A stretch of 64,000 nucleotides of DNA from Burkholderiales bacterium (GCA_027493935.1 JAOSJV010000001.1:186001-250000); one strand, 5' to 3'; positions 42,269 through 53,599 are shown, numbered from the stretch's first letter. Numbers and translations are program-made. Notes: generated by a model from the letters alone, not told the origin.

Positions 42269-42979
42269 TCAGATCCCGAGATACGCGCGCTTGAGATCGC
42301 TGTTGCCGAGCAGCTCGGCCGGGGTGCCGTGGAAGGCGATCGCGCCGTTCTCCATCACGTAGGCCCGGTGCGCGATCTCGAGCGACTGCCCGACGTTCTG
42401 CTCCACGAGCAGGATCGAGAGGCCTTCCCGATTGAGCTGCCCGATCAGGGCAAACACCTCCTCGACGAGGAGCGGCGAGAGCCCGAGCGAGGGCTCGTCG
42501 AGGATCAGCAGCCGCGGTTCGGCCATCAGACCGCGGCCGATCGCGAGCATCTGCTGCTCGCCGCCGGAAAGCGTGCCGGCGCGCTGCGCGGTGCGCTCCC
42601 TCAGGCGCGGGAACACCGTGAACACGCGTTCCAGGCTCTGCGTGCGGCGCGTGCGGCCGCGGCGATAGCTGCCGAGCTCGAGGTTCTCCAGCACCGAGAG
42701 GTTCGGAAAGACGCGCCGGCCCTCGGGCACCTGGATCAGCCCGGCCGCCACGATGTCGGTGCCGCGTGCGCGCGTGATGTCGCGCCCCTCGAAGCGCACC
42801 GCGCCGCCGAACGCGGGATACAGGCCGCTCACGGTGTTGTTCAGTGTCGACTTGCCGGCGCCGTTGGCGCCGAGCACCGCCACGATCTCGCCGGCGTCGA
42901 TCGTCATGCTCACGCCGCGCAGGACTTGCACCCTGCCGTAGCCGCCTCTGAGCCGGTCGATGTCGAGCAGCGCGGTCAT
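42269..42979 (-). CDS. livF: Branched-chain amino-acid type ABC importer ATPase
   Basis: This 236-residue ATPase has Walker A AVLGANGAGKSTLNNTVSGL, the signature QRAGTLSGGEQQMLAIGRGL and Walker B RLLILDEPSLGLSPLLVEEV, with LVEQNVGQSLEIAHRAYVME after it. PEGRRVFPNLSVLENLELG is LivF-specific. It works with the LivG, LivH, LivM and binding-protein genes encoded to the right. The 247 bp between it and livG are filled by dispersed repeats. Confidence 0.92.
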   Translation of the reverse strand: MTALLDIDRLRGGYGRVQVLRGVSMTIDAGEIVAVLGANGAGKSTLNNTVSGLYPAFGGAVRFEGRDITRARGTDIVAAGLIQVPEGRRVFPNLSVLENLELGSYRRGRTRRTQSLERVFTVFPRLRERTAQRAGTLSGGEQQMLAIGRGLMAEPRLLILDEPSLGLSPLLVEEVFALIGQLNREGLSILLVEQNVGQSLEIAHRAYVMENGAIAFHGTPAELLGNSDLKRAYLGI

Positions 42980-42989
42980 GTCAGAGGCG

Positions 42990-43215
42990 CGTCATTCCCG
43001 CGGAAGAGGTCGTGTGAAAACCCGGTCGTCGCTCCCGCGAACGCGGGAGCCCAGAATGCGATTCCCGCCTCCTCAATGGCTCACCGGATCCCCGCTTTCG
43101 CGGGGATGACGGCTTGCCTGCAGGTCGCGGAGTTTTCACGCGGCCTCGGAAGTGGGAATCCATCCGGCGCTCGTCGATGCACCCTGTATCCCCGCTCGCG
43201 CGGGGATGACGCAGG
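42990..43215. repeat. Cluster of palindromic dispersed repeats between livF and livG
   Basis: At least two hairpin-forming copies: GTCATTCCCGCGGAAGAGGT at 42991, CCCGCGAACGCGGGAGCCCA near 43036, CCCCGCTTTCGCGGGGATGA near 43089 and CCCCGCTCGCGCGGGGATGA near 43190. The segment GATGACGGCTTGCCTGCAGG TCGCGGAG(TT)...CACGCGGCCTCGG near 43105 recurs almost unchanged at 53666. It probably weakens transcription between the two ATPase genes. Confidence 0.75.
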
Positions 43216-43226
43216 CATCCCGCAAG

Positions 43227-43994
43227 TCACGCCGCATGCGCGGCTCCATACGCACGGCGCAGGCGCTCGGCCGCGCCGTGGCCGAGGTAGGCCTCGATCA
43301 CCGCCGGATCGCTGGTCACTTCCGCGGGCGCGCCCTCGGCGATCATGCGCCCGTTGGCGAGCACGTAGACCCGGTCGGCGAGATTCATGACCGCCTGCAT
43401 CACGTGCTCGATCATCAGCACCGTCACGCCCGGGGTGCCGTCGCGCCCGGCCGCGATCCCGCGGAGCACCGGGATGACCTCGGTGATCTCCTGCGGGTTC
43501 AGGCCGGCAAGCACCTCGTCCAGCAGCAGGAGCGCGGGACCGGTCGCAAGCGCTCGCGCGAGCTCGAGCCGCTTGCGCCCGGCGATCGTGAGGTTCACCG
43601 CGAGCTTGTCGAGCTCGGCCCCGAGCCCGACCGCGTGCGCGATTCGCTCGGCGTGCGCGAGCGCCTCCGCACGGCCCCGGTGCCGCAGGTGCGCGCCGAC
43701 CGCGACGTTCTCGCGCACCGTCTGCGCGCCGAACGGCTGCACGATCTGGAACGTGCGGGCCATGCCGAGGCGGCAGATCAGGTGCGGGGGCAGCCCGGTC
43801 ACGTCGCGGCCGAGGAAGACGACCCGGCCCGCGTCCGGTCCGAGAAAGCCGGACAGCAGCGCAAAGAGCGTGGTCTTGCCGGCCCCGTTCGGTCCGATCA
43901 GGCCGACGATGGTGCCGCGCTCGACGTGCAGGCTCGCCCCCTCGACGGCGGTGAGCCCGTCGAAGGTCTTGGTGAGCCCGCTGGCCTCAAGCAT
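43227..43994 (-). CDS. livG: Branched-chain amino-acid type ABC importer ATPase
   Basis: This 255-residue ATPase has LIGPNGAGKTTLFALLSGFL (Walker A), GMARTFQIVQPFGAQTVREN (LivG Q-loop region), NLTIAGRKRLELARALATGP and LLLLDEVLAGLNPQEITEVI (Walker B). The H-loop lies in VLMIEHVMQAVMNLADRVYV. It starts MLEASGLTKTFDGLTAVEG. The gene overlaps livM by eight bases. Confidence 0.92.
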   Translation of the reverse strand: MLEASGLTKTFDGLTAVEGASLHVERGTIVGLIGPNGAGKTTLFALLSGFLGPDAGRVVFLGRDVTGLPPHLICRLGMARTFQIVQPFGAQTVRENVAVGAHLRHRGRAEALAHAERIAHAVGLGAELDKLAVNLTIAGRKRLELARALATGPALLLLDEVLAGLNPQEITEVIPVLRGIAAGRDGTPGVTVLMIEHVMQAVMNLADRVYVLANGRMIAEGAPAEVTSDPAVIEAYLGHGAAERLRRAYGAAHAA

Positions 43995-44946
43995 CGCCCG
44001 CAGCCCGTGCAGCACGGCGCGTGCCGAGGAGCCCCATCACGCCGCGCGGCAGAAAGCTCACCATGAGCACCAGGACGATCCCGTACACCGCGAGGTTGAT
44101 GCCCGGCGCATCGCCCATGAGATTTCGCGTCGTCTCGCCGAGCACGTGCAGGAGCGCGGCACCGAGCAGCGGGCCCCAGACGGTGCCCATGCCGCCGATG
44201 ATCGGCGCGAGCAGCGCCTCGACCGACACCGCGGGACCATAGGCGATGTGCGGGTCGATGTAATGGAGGTACTGGACGTAGAAGGCGCCGCCGGCGGCCA
44301 TCAGGACGCCGGAGACGACGATCGCCTGCAACTTCACGCGCAAGACGTCCACGCCGAGCGCCGCGGCCGATTCCTCGTTGTCGCGCACCGCCTGCAGCCA
44401 GGCGCCGTAGCGCGAGTGCTTGAGCCACCAGGAGACCAGGAAGCCGACGAGGACCAGCGCGAGGATCAGGTACAGGTAGCCGGCGCGCGTCGCGAACTGC
44501 ATGTCGGCCGCGCGCTCGGAGAGCGGCACCATCAGCCCGACGCCGGCGCCGGTGAACTGGAACGTGTTGGCGAGGATGCGGAACACCTCGGCGAAGGCGA
44601 GCGTGACGAGCGCGAAGTACGAGCCGCGCAGGCCGTAGCGGAAGGTGAGCGCGCCGATCGCCGCGCCGATCGCGCCGCCGGCGGCGAGCGCGGCGGGCAG
44701 CGCGGCCCACGCGTTCCAGCCGAAGTTCACCTGCAGCACCGCCATCGTGTACGCGCCGGTGCCGAAGAAGAGCGCGTGGCCGAAGGAGAACTGGCCGCCG
44801 AAGCCGCCGAGGACGTTCCACGCCTGGCCGAGCAGCGCCGCGTAGAGCGTCATGATCATCGCATTCAGCGCGTAGCCGGAGGTCACGAACGCCGGCATCA
44901 GCGCGATCGCGACCGCGAATGCCGCGATGCCCGCGAGCCCTCTCAT
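43987..44946 (-). CDS. livM: Branched-chain amino-acid type ABC importer permease
   Basis: This 319-residue integral membrane protein begins MRGLAGIAAFAVAIALMPAF. It contains LGQAWNVLGGFGGQFSFGHA, VTLAFAEVFRILANTFQFTG and the EAA-like loop RYGAWLQAVRDNEESAAALG, plus YIDPHIAYGPAVSVEALLAP and IIGGMGTVWGPLLGAALLHV; about eight hydrophobic stretches. It overlaps livH by four bases. Confidence 0.92.
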   Translation of the reverse strand: MRGLAGIAAFAVAIALMPAFVTSGYALNAMIMTLYAALLGQAWNVLGGFGGQFSFGHALFFGTGAYTMAVLQVNFGWNAWAALPAALAAGGAIGAAIGALTFRYGLRGSYFALVTLAFAEVFRILANTFQFTGAGVGLMVPLSERAADMQFATRAGYLYLILALVLVGFLVSWWLKHSRYGAWLQAVRDNEESAAALGVDVLRVKLQAIVVSGVLMAAGGAFYVQYLHYIDPHIAYGPAVSVEALLAPIIGGMGTVWGPLLGAALLHVLGETTRNLMGDAPGINLAVYGIVLVLMVSFLPRGVMGLLGTRRAARAAGDA

Positions 44947-45815
44947 GCGCGCGCCCCGAACAGGCCCTGCGGCCGGAAGAGCAGCACGGCGATGAAGATC
45001 AGGAAGATGCCGATCTGGCCGAGGCTCTCGCCGAGCCAGAGGCCGCCGAGCGACTCGACGACGCCGATCAGGAGGCCGCCGGCGAGCGCGCCGGCGAAGC
45101 TGCCCATGCCGCCCAGCACCACGATCGTGAACGCGATCAGAACGAAGCCGTTGCCGACCTGCGGGTTCACGTAGTAGGTGGGCAGCAGGAAGCAGGCGGC
45201 CGCGCCGAGACAGGCGAGCCCGATGCCGAAGCTCATCGCGAAGACGTGTTCGACATCGATGCCCACCAGCCGCGCGCCTTGGCGCTCCTTGGCGATCGCG
45301 CGGATGGCGCGGCCGAGATCGGTGCGCCGGATCAGCAGCAGCAGCAGCGCCGCCACCACCAGCGCGCCGCCAAACGCGACCACCTTCGGCACCGAGATCA
45401 TCGCGCCGAGGATGCTCACCGTCGAGAACGTGTACGGCGTGTCGATCGTCTGCGTGTCCGACTTGAAGAGGAAGAGCGCGAGGTTCTCGAGCACGATCGC
45501 GATGCCGAGCGTGACGAGCAGGACGTTCTCGTCCTTGCCGTGGCTCGCCCGCCCGATCACCAGCCGCTGCAGGGCGTAGCCGGCGACGAACATCGCCGGG
45601 ACCATGACCGGAAGCGATAGGTACGGATCGAGTCCGGGACCGCGGTGCAGGAAGTACACGCCGTAGAGCGCCACCATCAGCGCCGCGCCGTGCGCGAAGT
45701 TGATGATGTGCAGCACGCCGTAGATCAGCGTGAGCCCGAGCGCGATCAGCGCGTAAACCGCGCCGGTGGTGAGCCCGTTCAGGGCCGAGGCGAGGAGGAT
45801 GGCGGGGTCGAGCAC
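44943..45815 (-). CDS. livH: Branched-chain amino-acid type ABC importer permease
   Basis: This 290-residue protein has MLDPAILLASALNGLTTGAV, YALIALGLTLIYGVLHIINF, AHGAALMVALYGVYFLHRG and RRTDLGRAIRAIAKERQGAR, the cytoplasmic EAA-like loop, then IAFTIVVLGGMGSFAGALAG and GLLIGVVESLGGLWLGESLG. About eight membrane segments. It forms the transmembrane channel with LivM. Confidence 0.92.
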   Translation of the reverse strand: MLDPAILLASALNGLTTGAVYALIALGLTLIYGVLHIINFAHGAALMVALYGVYFLHRGPGLDPYLSLPVMVPAMFVAGYALQRLVIGRASHGKDENVLLVTLGIAIVLENLALFLFKSDTQTIDTPYTFSTVSILGAMISVPKVVAFGGALVVAALLLLLIRRTDLGRAIRAIAKERQGARLVGIDVEHVFAMSFGIGLACLGAAACFLLPTYYVNPQVGNGFVLIAFTIVVLGGMGSFAGALAGGLLIGVVESLGGLWLGESLGQIGIFLIFIAVLLFRPQGLFGARA

Positions 45816-45906
45816 GGCGTGTGTGCAAGTGAATGCGTGAACGAGCGGACGCGCAACGGGCGGCGTGCCGCGCCGCCCCCGGTCACGTCTTCACGACTTC
45901 ACGTCT

Positions 45907-47136
45907 TCAGGCCTTCCAGGGAAACACCGGATCGGTCTGCGCGTAGGTGTTCGGCAGCACCACCTTGATGTCGTTCTGCAGCACCTGCAGCACGAGCGGG
46001 CGTGCGCCCTGGTTCTGCCCGTTCACGAACCTGGTCGGGCCGTAAGGCATGAAGTGCCCGCCCCAGGTCGAGCCGGCGAGGGCGCTCACGATCGCATCGC
46101 GGTCGCGCGATCTCGCGCGCGAGATCGCATCGGCGAGCAGGTACACCGCCTGGTAGTTCAGGAACACCTCGTAGGTGTAGAACTCCTTCATTCCCTCGAC
46201 CTTCTTGCGCAGCGCCACCGCGCGCTTGTCCTGCGGGTTGTACCAGTGGTTGACGTCGATCACGCCGTTCGCGACGTCCGGGAACTCCTTGACGAACTTG
46301 AACGAGGAGGCCGCGCCGCCGAGCACCGAGAAGATCGCCTTCGGCTGCACGTTCTGCTGCTTCATCGTGCGCACGAGCAGCGCGTACTCGTTGTAGTAGT
46401 TGGCCGGGATGACGACGTCCGGGTTCACCGCCTTGATCCGGAGCACGACGTTGTTGAAATCGCGCGTCGGGTTGGCGTGCTTGATAACTTCCTTCACCTC
46501 GTAGCCGAGGCCGGGGAGCTCGCGCGACAGGAGGCTTGCGGTGCCGGTGCCGAACAGCGACTCCTCGTGGATGATCATGACCGTCCGCGCGGGCTTGCGC
46601 GCGAGCGTGTTCATGATGTGAAAGTAGTTGATCGCGTCCTGCGTGATCACCTTGTAGCCCGGGCCGAAGCGGAAGGTGTTCTTGAGGCCGCGCTCGACGA
46701 TCTGGTCGGCCACGCCGACGTCGACCACGTGCGGGATGTTGTACTTGGCCGCCGCCTGCGTGGTGGCGAGGCAGATCGAGCTCGCGTAGGCGCCGACGAT
46801 CGCCGACACCCCGGCCTGGTTCATCTTCTCGACCTCGGCGACGCCGACCTCGGGCTTCGATTGCGCGTCGCCGAGCATTGCCTCGAGCTTCGCACCGCCG
46901 AGCGACTTGATGCCGCCCGACGCGTTGATCTCGTCGATCGCGATGCGCGCGCCGAGGCGCGAGAGGTTGCCCGAGTAGGCGAGAAAGCCGGTCACCGGGT
47001 GGAGCACGCCCACCTTGATCGGGCCGGACTGGGCGCGCGCGATCGCCGGGAAGCCGAGCGCGCCCGCGCTGGCGGCGAGCGCGGCGGAGTGCTTGAGGAA
47101 CCGGCGGCGGTGGGTGCGGCGTGCTGGATGGATCAT
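45907..47136 (-). CDS. livK: Periplasmic substrate-binding protein of the Liv importer, Tat-type signal
   Basis: This 409-residue type I periplasmic binding protein begins MIHPARRTHRRRFLKHSAAL, a twin-arginine-like RRRFLK signal followed by a hydrophobic stretch ending FPAIARAQS. It continues GPIKVGVLHPVTGFLAYSGN, then RLGARIAIDEINASGGIKSL and AIVGAYASSICLATTQAAAK. Ligand-pocket residues (LTG/YSGN, SSICLA) differ from classical LivJ, consistent with a non-amino-acid ligand. ATG 47136 overlaps the gntR stop by four bases. Confidence 0.9.
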   Translation of the reverse strand: MIHPARRTHRRRFLKHSAALAASAGALGFPAIARAQSGPIKVGVLHPVTGFLAYSGNLSRLGARIAIDEINASGGIKSLGGAKLEAMLGDAQSKPEVGVAEVEKMNQAGVSAIVGAYASSICLATTQAAAKYNIPHVVDVGVADQIVERGLKNTFRFGPGYKVITQDAINYFHIMNTLARKPARTVMIIHEESLFGTGTASLLSRELPGLGYEVKEVIKHANPTRDFNNVVLRIKAVNPDVVIPANYYNEYALLVRTMKQQNVQPKAIFSVLGGAASSFKFVKEFPDVANGVIDVNHWYNPQDKRAVALRKKVEGMKEFYTYEVFLNYQAVYLLADAISRARSRDRDAIVSALAGSTWGGHFMPYGPTRFVNGQNQGARPLVLQVLQNDIKVVLPNTYAQTDPVFPWKA

Positions 47137-47996
47137 CGTTGCTTCCTCCGTGGGGTACGTGCGGGGCGTGGACCGGCTGCCGCGGCGCGCTGGGAACGCG
47201 CGCCGCGGTCGCCGCTGATCCAGATCCGCGGCGTGTCGCCGCCGGATCGGGTGAGATGCATGTGGTACTCGTAGCGGTCGGGGCGGTAGAGGCCGCGCAG
47301 GAGCTGCACCGCGCGGCCGTCGGCGCCGTAGACGACCCGGGTCACCGCGAGCAGCGCGGCGCCGAGCCCGACCTCGAGCAGCGGCGCGACCGCGTGGTCG
47401 GCGAGCTTTGCGCTGAGCGCCTGGTCGGCGCTCGCCACCTCGATGCCGGCGTCCTCGAGCAGCGCGAGCATCGGCCGCGCCGAGAGCGCGCGCCGGTCGA
47501 ACGAGGCCACCGCGAGCGGTACGAACGTCGTGATGTGCGAGAGCGGCGCGCCCTTGAGGCTGCGCACGCGGATCGCCTTCTGGACCGGCGTGCCCGGCGC
47601 GATCCCGAGCGCCTCGGCCACGTCGGCCGGCGCCTGGATCGCGGCGAGCTCGACCAGCCTGACCGAGGTCTTGAGGCCGAGCGCGACGAGGTTCTCGAGC
47701 AGGCCCGAGAGGTCGGCCCGCACCGCCGGGCGGGCGTGCGCAGCGCGCGCGAAGGTCCCGCGACCGCGCTGGCGCTCGATCAGCCCCTCGGCGACGAGCC
47801 GGTCGAGCGCCGCCCGCATCGTGACCCGCGACACGCCGAATGCCCCGGCGAGCTCGTGCTCGCCCGGCAGCGGCTTCGCGGACTCGAAGCGCCCGTCGAC
47901 GATCTGCTCGCGCAGCACCAGGTACACCTGGTGGTAGCGCGGCAGCGGCAGCCCGCCGGCGGCGTAGCGCGCGCTGCGGCGGATCGGCTTCAGCAT
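47133..47996 (-). CDS. GntR/HutC-family regulator
   Basis: This 287-residue protein has the N-terminal GntR winged helix (YHQVYLVLREQIVDGRFESA, then FGVSRVTMRAALDRLVAEGL and IERQRGRGTFA) and a C-terminal UTRA ligand domain (KTSVRLVELAAIQAPADVAE, LSHITTFVPLAV, YRPDRYEYHMHLTRSGGD). It is transcribed first in the unit liv-hydratase-lyase, so it most likely senses the transported acid or a pathway intermediate. A low-complexity arginine/alanine tail follows YRPDRYEYHMHLTR. Confidence 0.88.
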   Translation of the reverse strand: MLKPIRRSARYAAGGLPLPRYHQVYLVLREQIVDGRFESAKPLPGEHELAGAFGVSRVTMRAALDRLVAEGLIERQRGRGTFARAAHARPAVRADLSGLLENLVALGLKTSVRLVELAAIQAPADVAEALGIAPGTPVQKAIRVRSLKGAPLSHITTFVPLAVASFDRRALSARPMLALLEDAGIEVASADQALSAKLADHAVAPLLEVGLGAALLAVTRVVYGADGRAVQLLRGLYRPDRYEYHMHLTRSGGDTPRIWISGDRGARSQRAAAAGPRPARTPRRKQR

Positions 47997-48027
47997 CGGC
48001 GGCGAAGTGGGGGCGGGCGCGAGGTCG

Positions 48028-48047
48028 ATATTGTACTAATGTATCGG
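48028..48047 (-). promoter_or_regulatory. Candidate GntR operator/promoter
   Basis: GATATTGTACTAATGTATC is AT-rich and roughly palindromic (GATA-TTGTAC / TAATGTATC), 32-51 bp upstream of the gntR start, in a very GC-rich neighbourhood. HutC-type regulators use similar GTxTAxAC half-sites. The match is suggestive only. Confidence 0.3.
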
Positions 48048-48174
48048 CAATCAGACATGTCGGCGGCGGCGGCCGGCCGCGCCGCACACGCATTCCCCCA
48101 CAAACGGTACGGGCATGCGCGGCCGGCGGCACCGCCGTTGAAAGCAGGGGTCGAATGGGGTAACGTGTCCCGAT

Positions 48175-50224
<2,050 letters not shown>

Positions 50225-50241
50225 ACGCAAGGAGGCGCGGC

Positions 50242-50855
50242 ATGAGCCTGTTGGACGAACTGCTGGGCGGTCTCGCCGGGCAATCCGCGGCGCGTGGCGC
50301 CGCGCCGGGGGCGGGCGCCGGCAACGCGAACATGAGCCGGGTGCTGATGGCGCTGCTGCCGATCGTGCTCGGGATGCTGGCCAATCGCGGCGGCGCCCCC
50401 GCGGCCGGCGCGGGCACGGGGGCCGCGGGGGCGGGCTCGACGATCTGCTCGGGCAGGTGCTCGGCCGCGGCGCGGGTTCGGGCGCGGGCGGCGGACAGGG
50501 GTTGGAGGATCTGCTCGGGCAGGTCCTCGGCGGCGGCCGCGCCGGACCGGGCGCGGGCGGCGGCCTCGGCGACCTGCTCGATGCGTTCCAGCGCGCAGGC
50601 TACGGCGAGCAGTCCCGCTCGTGGGTCGGCGCCGGGCGGAACGAACCCGTCCCGCCCGATGCACTCGAGCGCGTGTTCGGGCACGACGCGCTGTCGCAGA
50701 TCGCGGCCCGGGCAGGGCTCAGCGAGCGGGAGACCTCCGAGGGGCTGTCGCAGCTGCTGCCGGAGGTGGTCGACAAGGTCACGCCCGACGGACGGGTGCC
50801 CGACTTCGACGCGCTGGTGGCGAGCGTCAGCGACATGGCGCGCCGCATGCGCTGA
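50242..50855 (+). CDS. YidB-family (DUF937) protein, frameshifted
   Basis: ATG 50242 follows AAGGAGG by seven bases and gives MSLLDELLGGLAGQSAARGA, a glycine/alanine-rich N-terminus typical of YidB. The frame is lost at a run of G near 50427; the other frame has GGLDDLLGQVLGRGAGSGAG, then GGQGLEDLLGQVLGGGRAGP, and closes with NEPVPPDALERVFGHDALSQ and IAARAGLSERETSEGLSQLL. The DLLG.VLG segment recurs two or three times. About 204 residues when corrected. Function unknown; YidB proteins are cytosolic or envelope-associated. Confidence 0.75.
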
Positions 50856-50932
50856 GCGGTGCGCGGAACCCGGCCCCGCCACGGACGCGGCGCCTGCATG
50901 CCCTGGCGCGCCCGCCTGACGCGGGTGCCGGC

Positions 50933-51744
50933 GTGAAGACCGCGGCGCGGGTGGGGGCCGCAGTGGTGTCGTGCACGCTGCTTGCCGGGTGCGAGGACCT
51001 GATCTACGTTCCGCAGCCGCTCCGCGCGGCGCGCACGAAGCGATCACCGCCCGATTCCCGCGGGTGGAGGCCCTGCAGATCCACCGGCCCGACGGCGTGG
51101 CGCTGCGCGGCTGGCTCGCGCGCGGGTCCGGACCCGGGCCCCGTCCGCTCGCCCTGTACTTCGGCGGCAACGCCGAAGAGGTCTCCTGGATGCTCGGCGA
51201 GCGGGACCGGTTCGGCGCGTGGAGTCTCGCGCTCGTGAACTACCGCGGCTACGGCGCGAGCGAGGGCCACCCGCGGGAGGCGGCGCTGCTCGACGATGCG
51301 CTCGCGGTCTACGATCACCTCGTCGCCCGCGCGCACGTCGACCGGCGCCGGATCGTCGCGATCGGCCGCAGCCTCGGCTCGGGCGTTGCGACCCACTTGG
51401 CTGCGCACCGGCCCCTCGCGGGCGTGGTGCTGGTCGCGCCGTTCGACAGCATCACCGCCGTGGGCCAGCGCCACTATCCGTTCCTGCCGGTGCGGCTGAT
51501 CGTCGGGACGCGCTACGATGCCCTCGCGCACGCCCCGCGGCTGCGGTTGCCGCTGCGGATGATCACCGCGGAGCGCGACCGCATCATCCCGGCCGAGCAC
51601 TCGGCCCGGTTGTTCGATGCCTGGGGCGGCCCCAAGCACGCCGTGATCGTATCCGGCGCCGGCCACAACGACCTGCAGGAGCGCCCCGCGTACTGGTCGG
51701 CCATCGGCGGATTCCTCGCCGACCGGATGCGCGAGCGGCCGTGA
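50933..51744 (+). CDS. Lipoprotein alpha/beta hydrolase, frameshifted
   Basis: GTG 50933 reads [20 protein letters not shown], with a lipobox LLAGC, then [13 protein letters not shown]. The frame shifts near 51035 (a two-base gain or one-base loss) into [20 protein letters not shown] and the hydrolase core: [13 protein letters not shown], the GYGASEG turn, the nucleophile elbow [20 protein letters not shown] (Ser), Asp in [14 protein letters not shown] and His in [10 protein letters not shown]. It is a bacterial BEM46/YfhR-like lipid-anchored hydrolase of unknown substrate, about 270 residues. It overlaps the next gene by four bases (GTGA). Confidence 0.78.
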
Positions 51745-52013
51745 GCGGCGCCGTGACGCCCTTCGCCTGCCGTCCCGGCTGCGGCGCCTGCTGCATCGCG
51801 CCCTCGATCTCCTCGCCGATTCCCGGCATGCCCGACGGCAAGCCGGCGGGGGCGCGCTGCGTCCAGCTGGACGCGGCGGGGCGGTGCCGGCTGTACGGTC
51901 GAGCCGACCGGCCCGCGGTGTGCGCGGGGCTCGCCCCCGCGCGCGAGATGTGCGGCGACGCCCGCGCGCACGCGCTCGCGTGGCTCGCGCGGTTGGAGCG
52001 GGCGACCGCCTGA
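51741..52013 (+). CDS. YkgJ-family cysteine cluster protein
   Basis: GTG 51741 gives (V)[20 protein letters not shown], 90 residues. Cys residues at [32 protein letters not shown] and MCGDAR match the YkgJ/Fe-S-like zinc or iron-binding cluster family (DUF3109-like). The [20 protein letters not shown] block is typical of the short betaproteobacterial members. It overlaps the hydrolase stop, suggesting translation coupling. Confidence 0.8.
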   Translation: MSGAVTPFACRPGCGACCIAPSISSPIPGMPDGKPAGARCVQLDAAGRCRLYGRADRPAVCAGLAPAREMCGDARAHALAWLARLERATA

Positions 52014-52210
52014 GCCCGCGCCGCCCGACACGCAGGCCGCGCTGATCGGTCGATCAGCGTCGGCCGGAGCAGTACGCCACGCCGCGGCGTGCGGCTGCCC
52101 GCGCAAATTCACAATTCTTCACAACAGCGCCAGCGTTTGCGGTTTAAGCTGCGAATTAGTCGAACGTCATATGCGTTGAGCGGTCATACCAGCGGGAAGC
52201 GAAGGCCAAG

Positions 52211-52435
52211 ATGAGGACCGAGGTCGACGACGCGTGCCCGTACGAATGGGCGGAGTTCAACCTGCCGCAGGCCCTTGTCGCGCGCGATCCGGTCAGTACG
52301 CCCCTCGCACGGCGCGCCGCACTGGCCCGTCGCGCGCGCGAAGCCGCCGGCGACGCCGCCGCGCGGCCCGCGCTGAGCGGGCTGCGTCTGCTCCTGCCGC
52401 CTGACTTCGGCCTGACCGGCCTGCCCAAACCCTGA
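52211..52435 (+). CDS. Small hypothetical protein
   Basis: The 74-residue frame MRTEVDDACPYEWAEFNLPQ, then ALVARDPVSTPLARRAALAR, has no recognised family and no signal peptide. It lies in a gap of about 500 bp between the YkgJ-like gene and uppP. AAGGCC before the ATG is a weak ribosome-binding site. It may be real or a chance frame; the Ala/Arg-rich middle is typical of the genome's base composition. Confidence 0.3.
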   Translation: MRTEVDDACPYEWAEFNLPQALVARDPVSTPLARRAALARRAREAAGDAAARPALSGLRLLLPPDFGLTGLPKP

Positions 52436-52522
52436 CGCGGCCCATCCGTCTGTCGTCGCGCGACGACGGCCGGAGGCACGGACGCGGCAGCCCGTCGCGC
52501 TGTCCGGGCTAGAATCGGGCCG

Positions 52523-53350
52523 ATGGACCTTCTCCTGCTCGCGAAGGCGCTCGTCCTGGGCGTCGTCGAAGGACTCACCGAGTTCCTGCCCATCTCCTCC
52601 ACCGGCCACCTCATTCTCGTCGGCGACCTCATCGGGTTCAACGACGAGAAGAGCAAGATCTTCAAGATCGTGATCCAGACCGGGGCGATACTCGCGATCG
52701 TCTGGGAGTACCGCGCGAAGTTCGGCCACGTGCTCGTCGGCCTGGGCTCGGAGGCCGCCGCGCGGCGCTTCGTGGCGAACATCGCGGTCGCGTTCGTCCC
52801 GGCGGCGGTGCTCGGCCTCGCGTTCGGCGACCGCATCAAGGCCGCGCTGTTCAAGCCGGTGCCGGTCGCTGTCGCCCTGGTCGTGGGCGCTTTCGTGATC
52901 CTGTGGGCCGAGCGGCGCGAGCACCGGGTCACCGTGCAGACGGTGGACGACATGCGCTGGCAGGATGCGCTCAAGGTCGGGTTCGCCCAGGCCTTCGCGC
53001 TGATTCCCGGGACCTCGCGCTCCGGTGCGACCATCATCGGCGGGCTGCTGTTCGGGCTCTCGCGGCGCGCGGCGACCGAGTTCTCGTTTTTCCTCGCCGT
53101 GCCGACGCTCGTCGCGGCCGGCGCCTACGAGTTCTACCGCAACCGCGCGCTGCTCGACGTCCAGGACCTCGGAATGCTCGCGGTCGGCATGGCGGCCGCG
53201 TTCGTGTCGGCGTTCCTGTGCGTGCGCTGGCTGTTGCGCTACATCGCCTCTCACGACTACAGCGTCTTCGCCTGGTACCGGATCGTGTTCGGCGCGATCG
53301 TGCTCGTCACCGCCTACACCGGCATCGTCGAGTGGACGGCGTCCGGTTGA
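52523..53350 (+). CDS. uppP: Undecaprenyl-diphosphatase
   Basis: This 275-residue multi-spanning protein recycles the lipid carrier for peptidoglycan and O-antigen. Its signatures are [20 protein letters not shown] (ExxxE at residues 17-21) and [20 protein letters not shown] (PGxSRSG). About eight hydrophobic segments. It is intact. The link to the polysaccharide genes at the other end of the window is functional rather than positional. Confidence 0.95.
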   Translation: MDLLLLAKALVLGVVEGLTEFLPISSTGHLILVGDLIGFNDEKSKIFKIVIQTGAILAIVWEYRAKFGHVLVGLGSEAAARRFVANIAVAFVPAAVLGLAFGDRIKAALFKPVPVAVALVVGAFVILWAERREHRVTVQTVDDMRWQDALKVGFAQAFALIPGTSRSGATIIGGLLFGLSRRAATEFSFFLAVPTLVAAGAYEFYRNRALLDVQDLGMLAVGMAAAFVSAFLCVRWLLRYIASHDYSVFAWYRIVFGAIVLVTAYTGIVEWTASG

Positions 53351-53599
53351 ATGACGCCCACGATCTGGCGCTCGTCCTGCGCTCGCGGCCTGGATCCCGC
53401 AGGCTTCGCCGTCGAGCGCCTCGCCGCCGCCGCCGAGGGCTACTCCGGCGCCGAGATCGAGGAGGCCGTGGTCTCGGCGCGGTACGAGTCGCAAGCGAGC
53501 GGCCGCGCCATGGGCGCCGATCTGATCGACGAGCAGATCGCGCGCACGCGCCCGCTCTCGGTCGTCATGGCCGAGCGGGTCGCTGCGCTGCGCGAGTAG
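53351..53599 (+). pseudogene. C-terminal remnant of a Ycf46-like AAA+ ATPase
   Basis: From about residue 13 the frame reads LDPAGFAVERLAAAAEGYSG, then AEIEEAVVSARYESQASGRA and PLSVVMAERVAALRE. GYSGAEIEEAVVSA is the AAA+ C-terminal lid (sensor-2 region) of large stand-alone ATPases of the Ycf46 type, normally around 500 residues. Everything upstream (Walker A and B) is missing and replaced by the uppP 3' end. It may be a deletion leftover. Confidence 0.6.
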
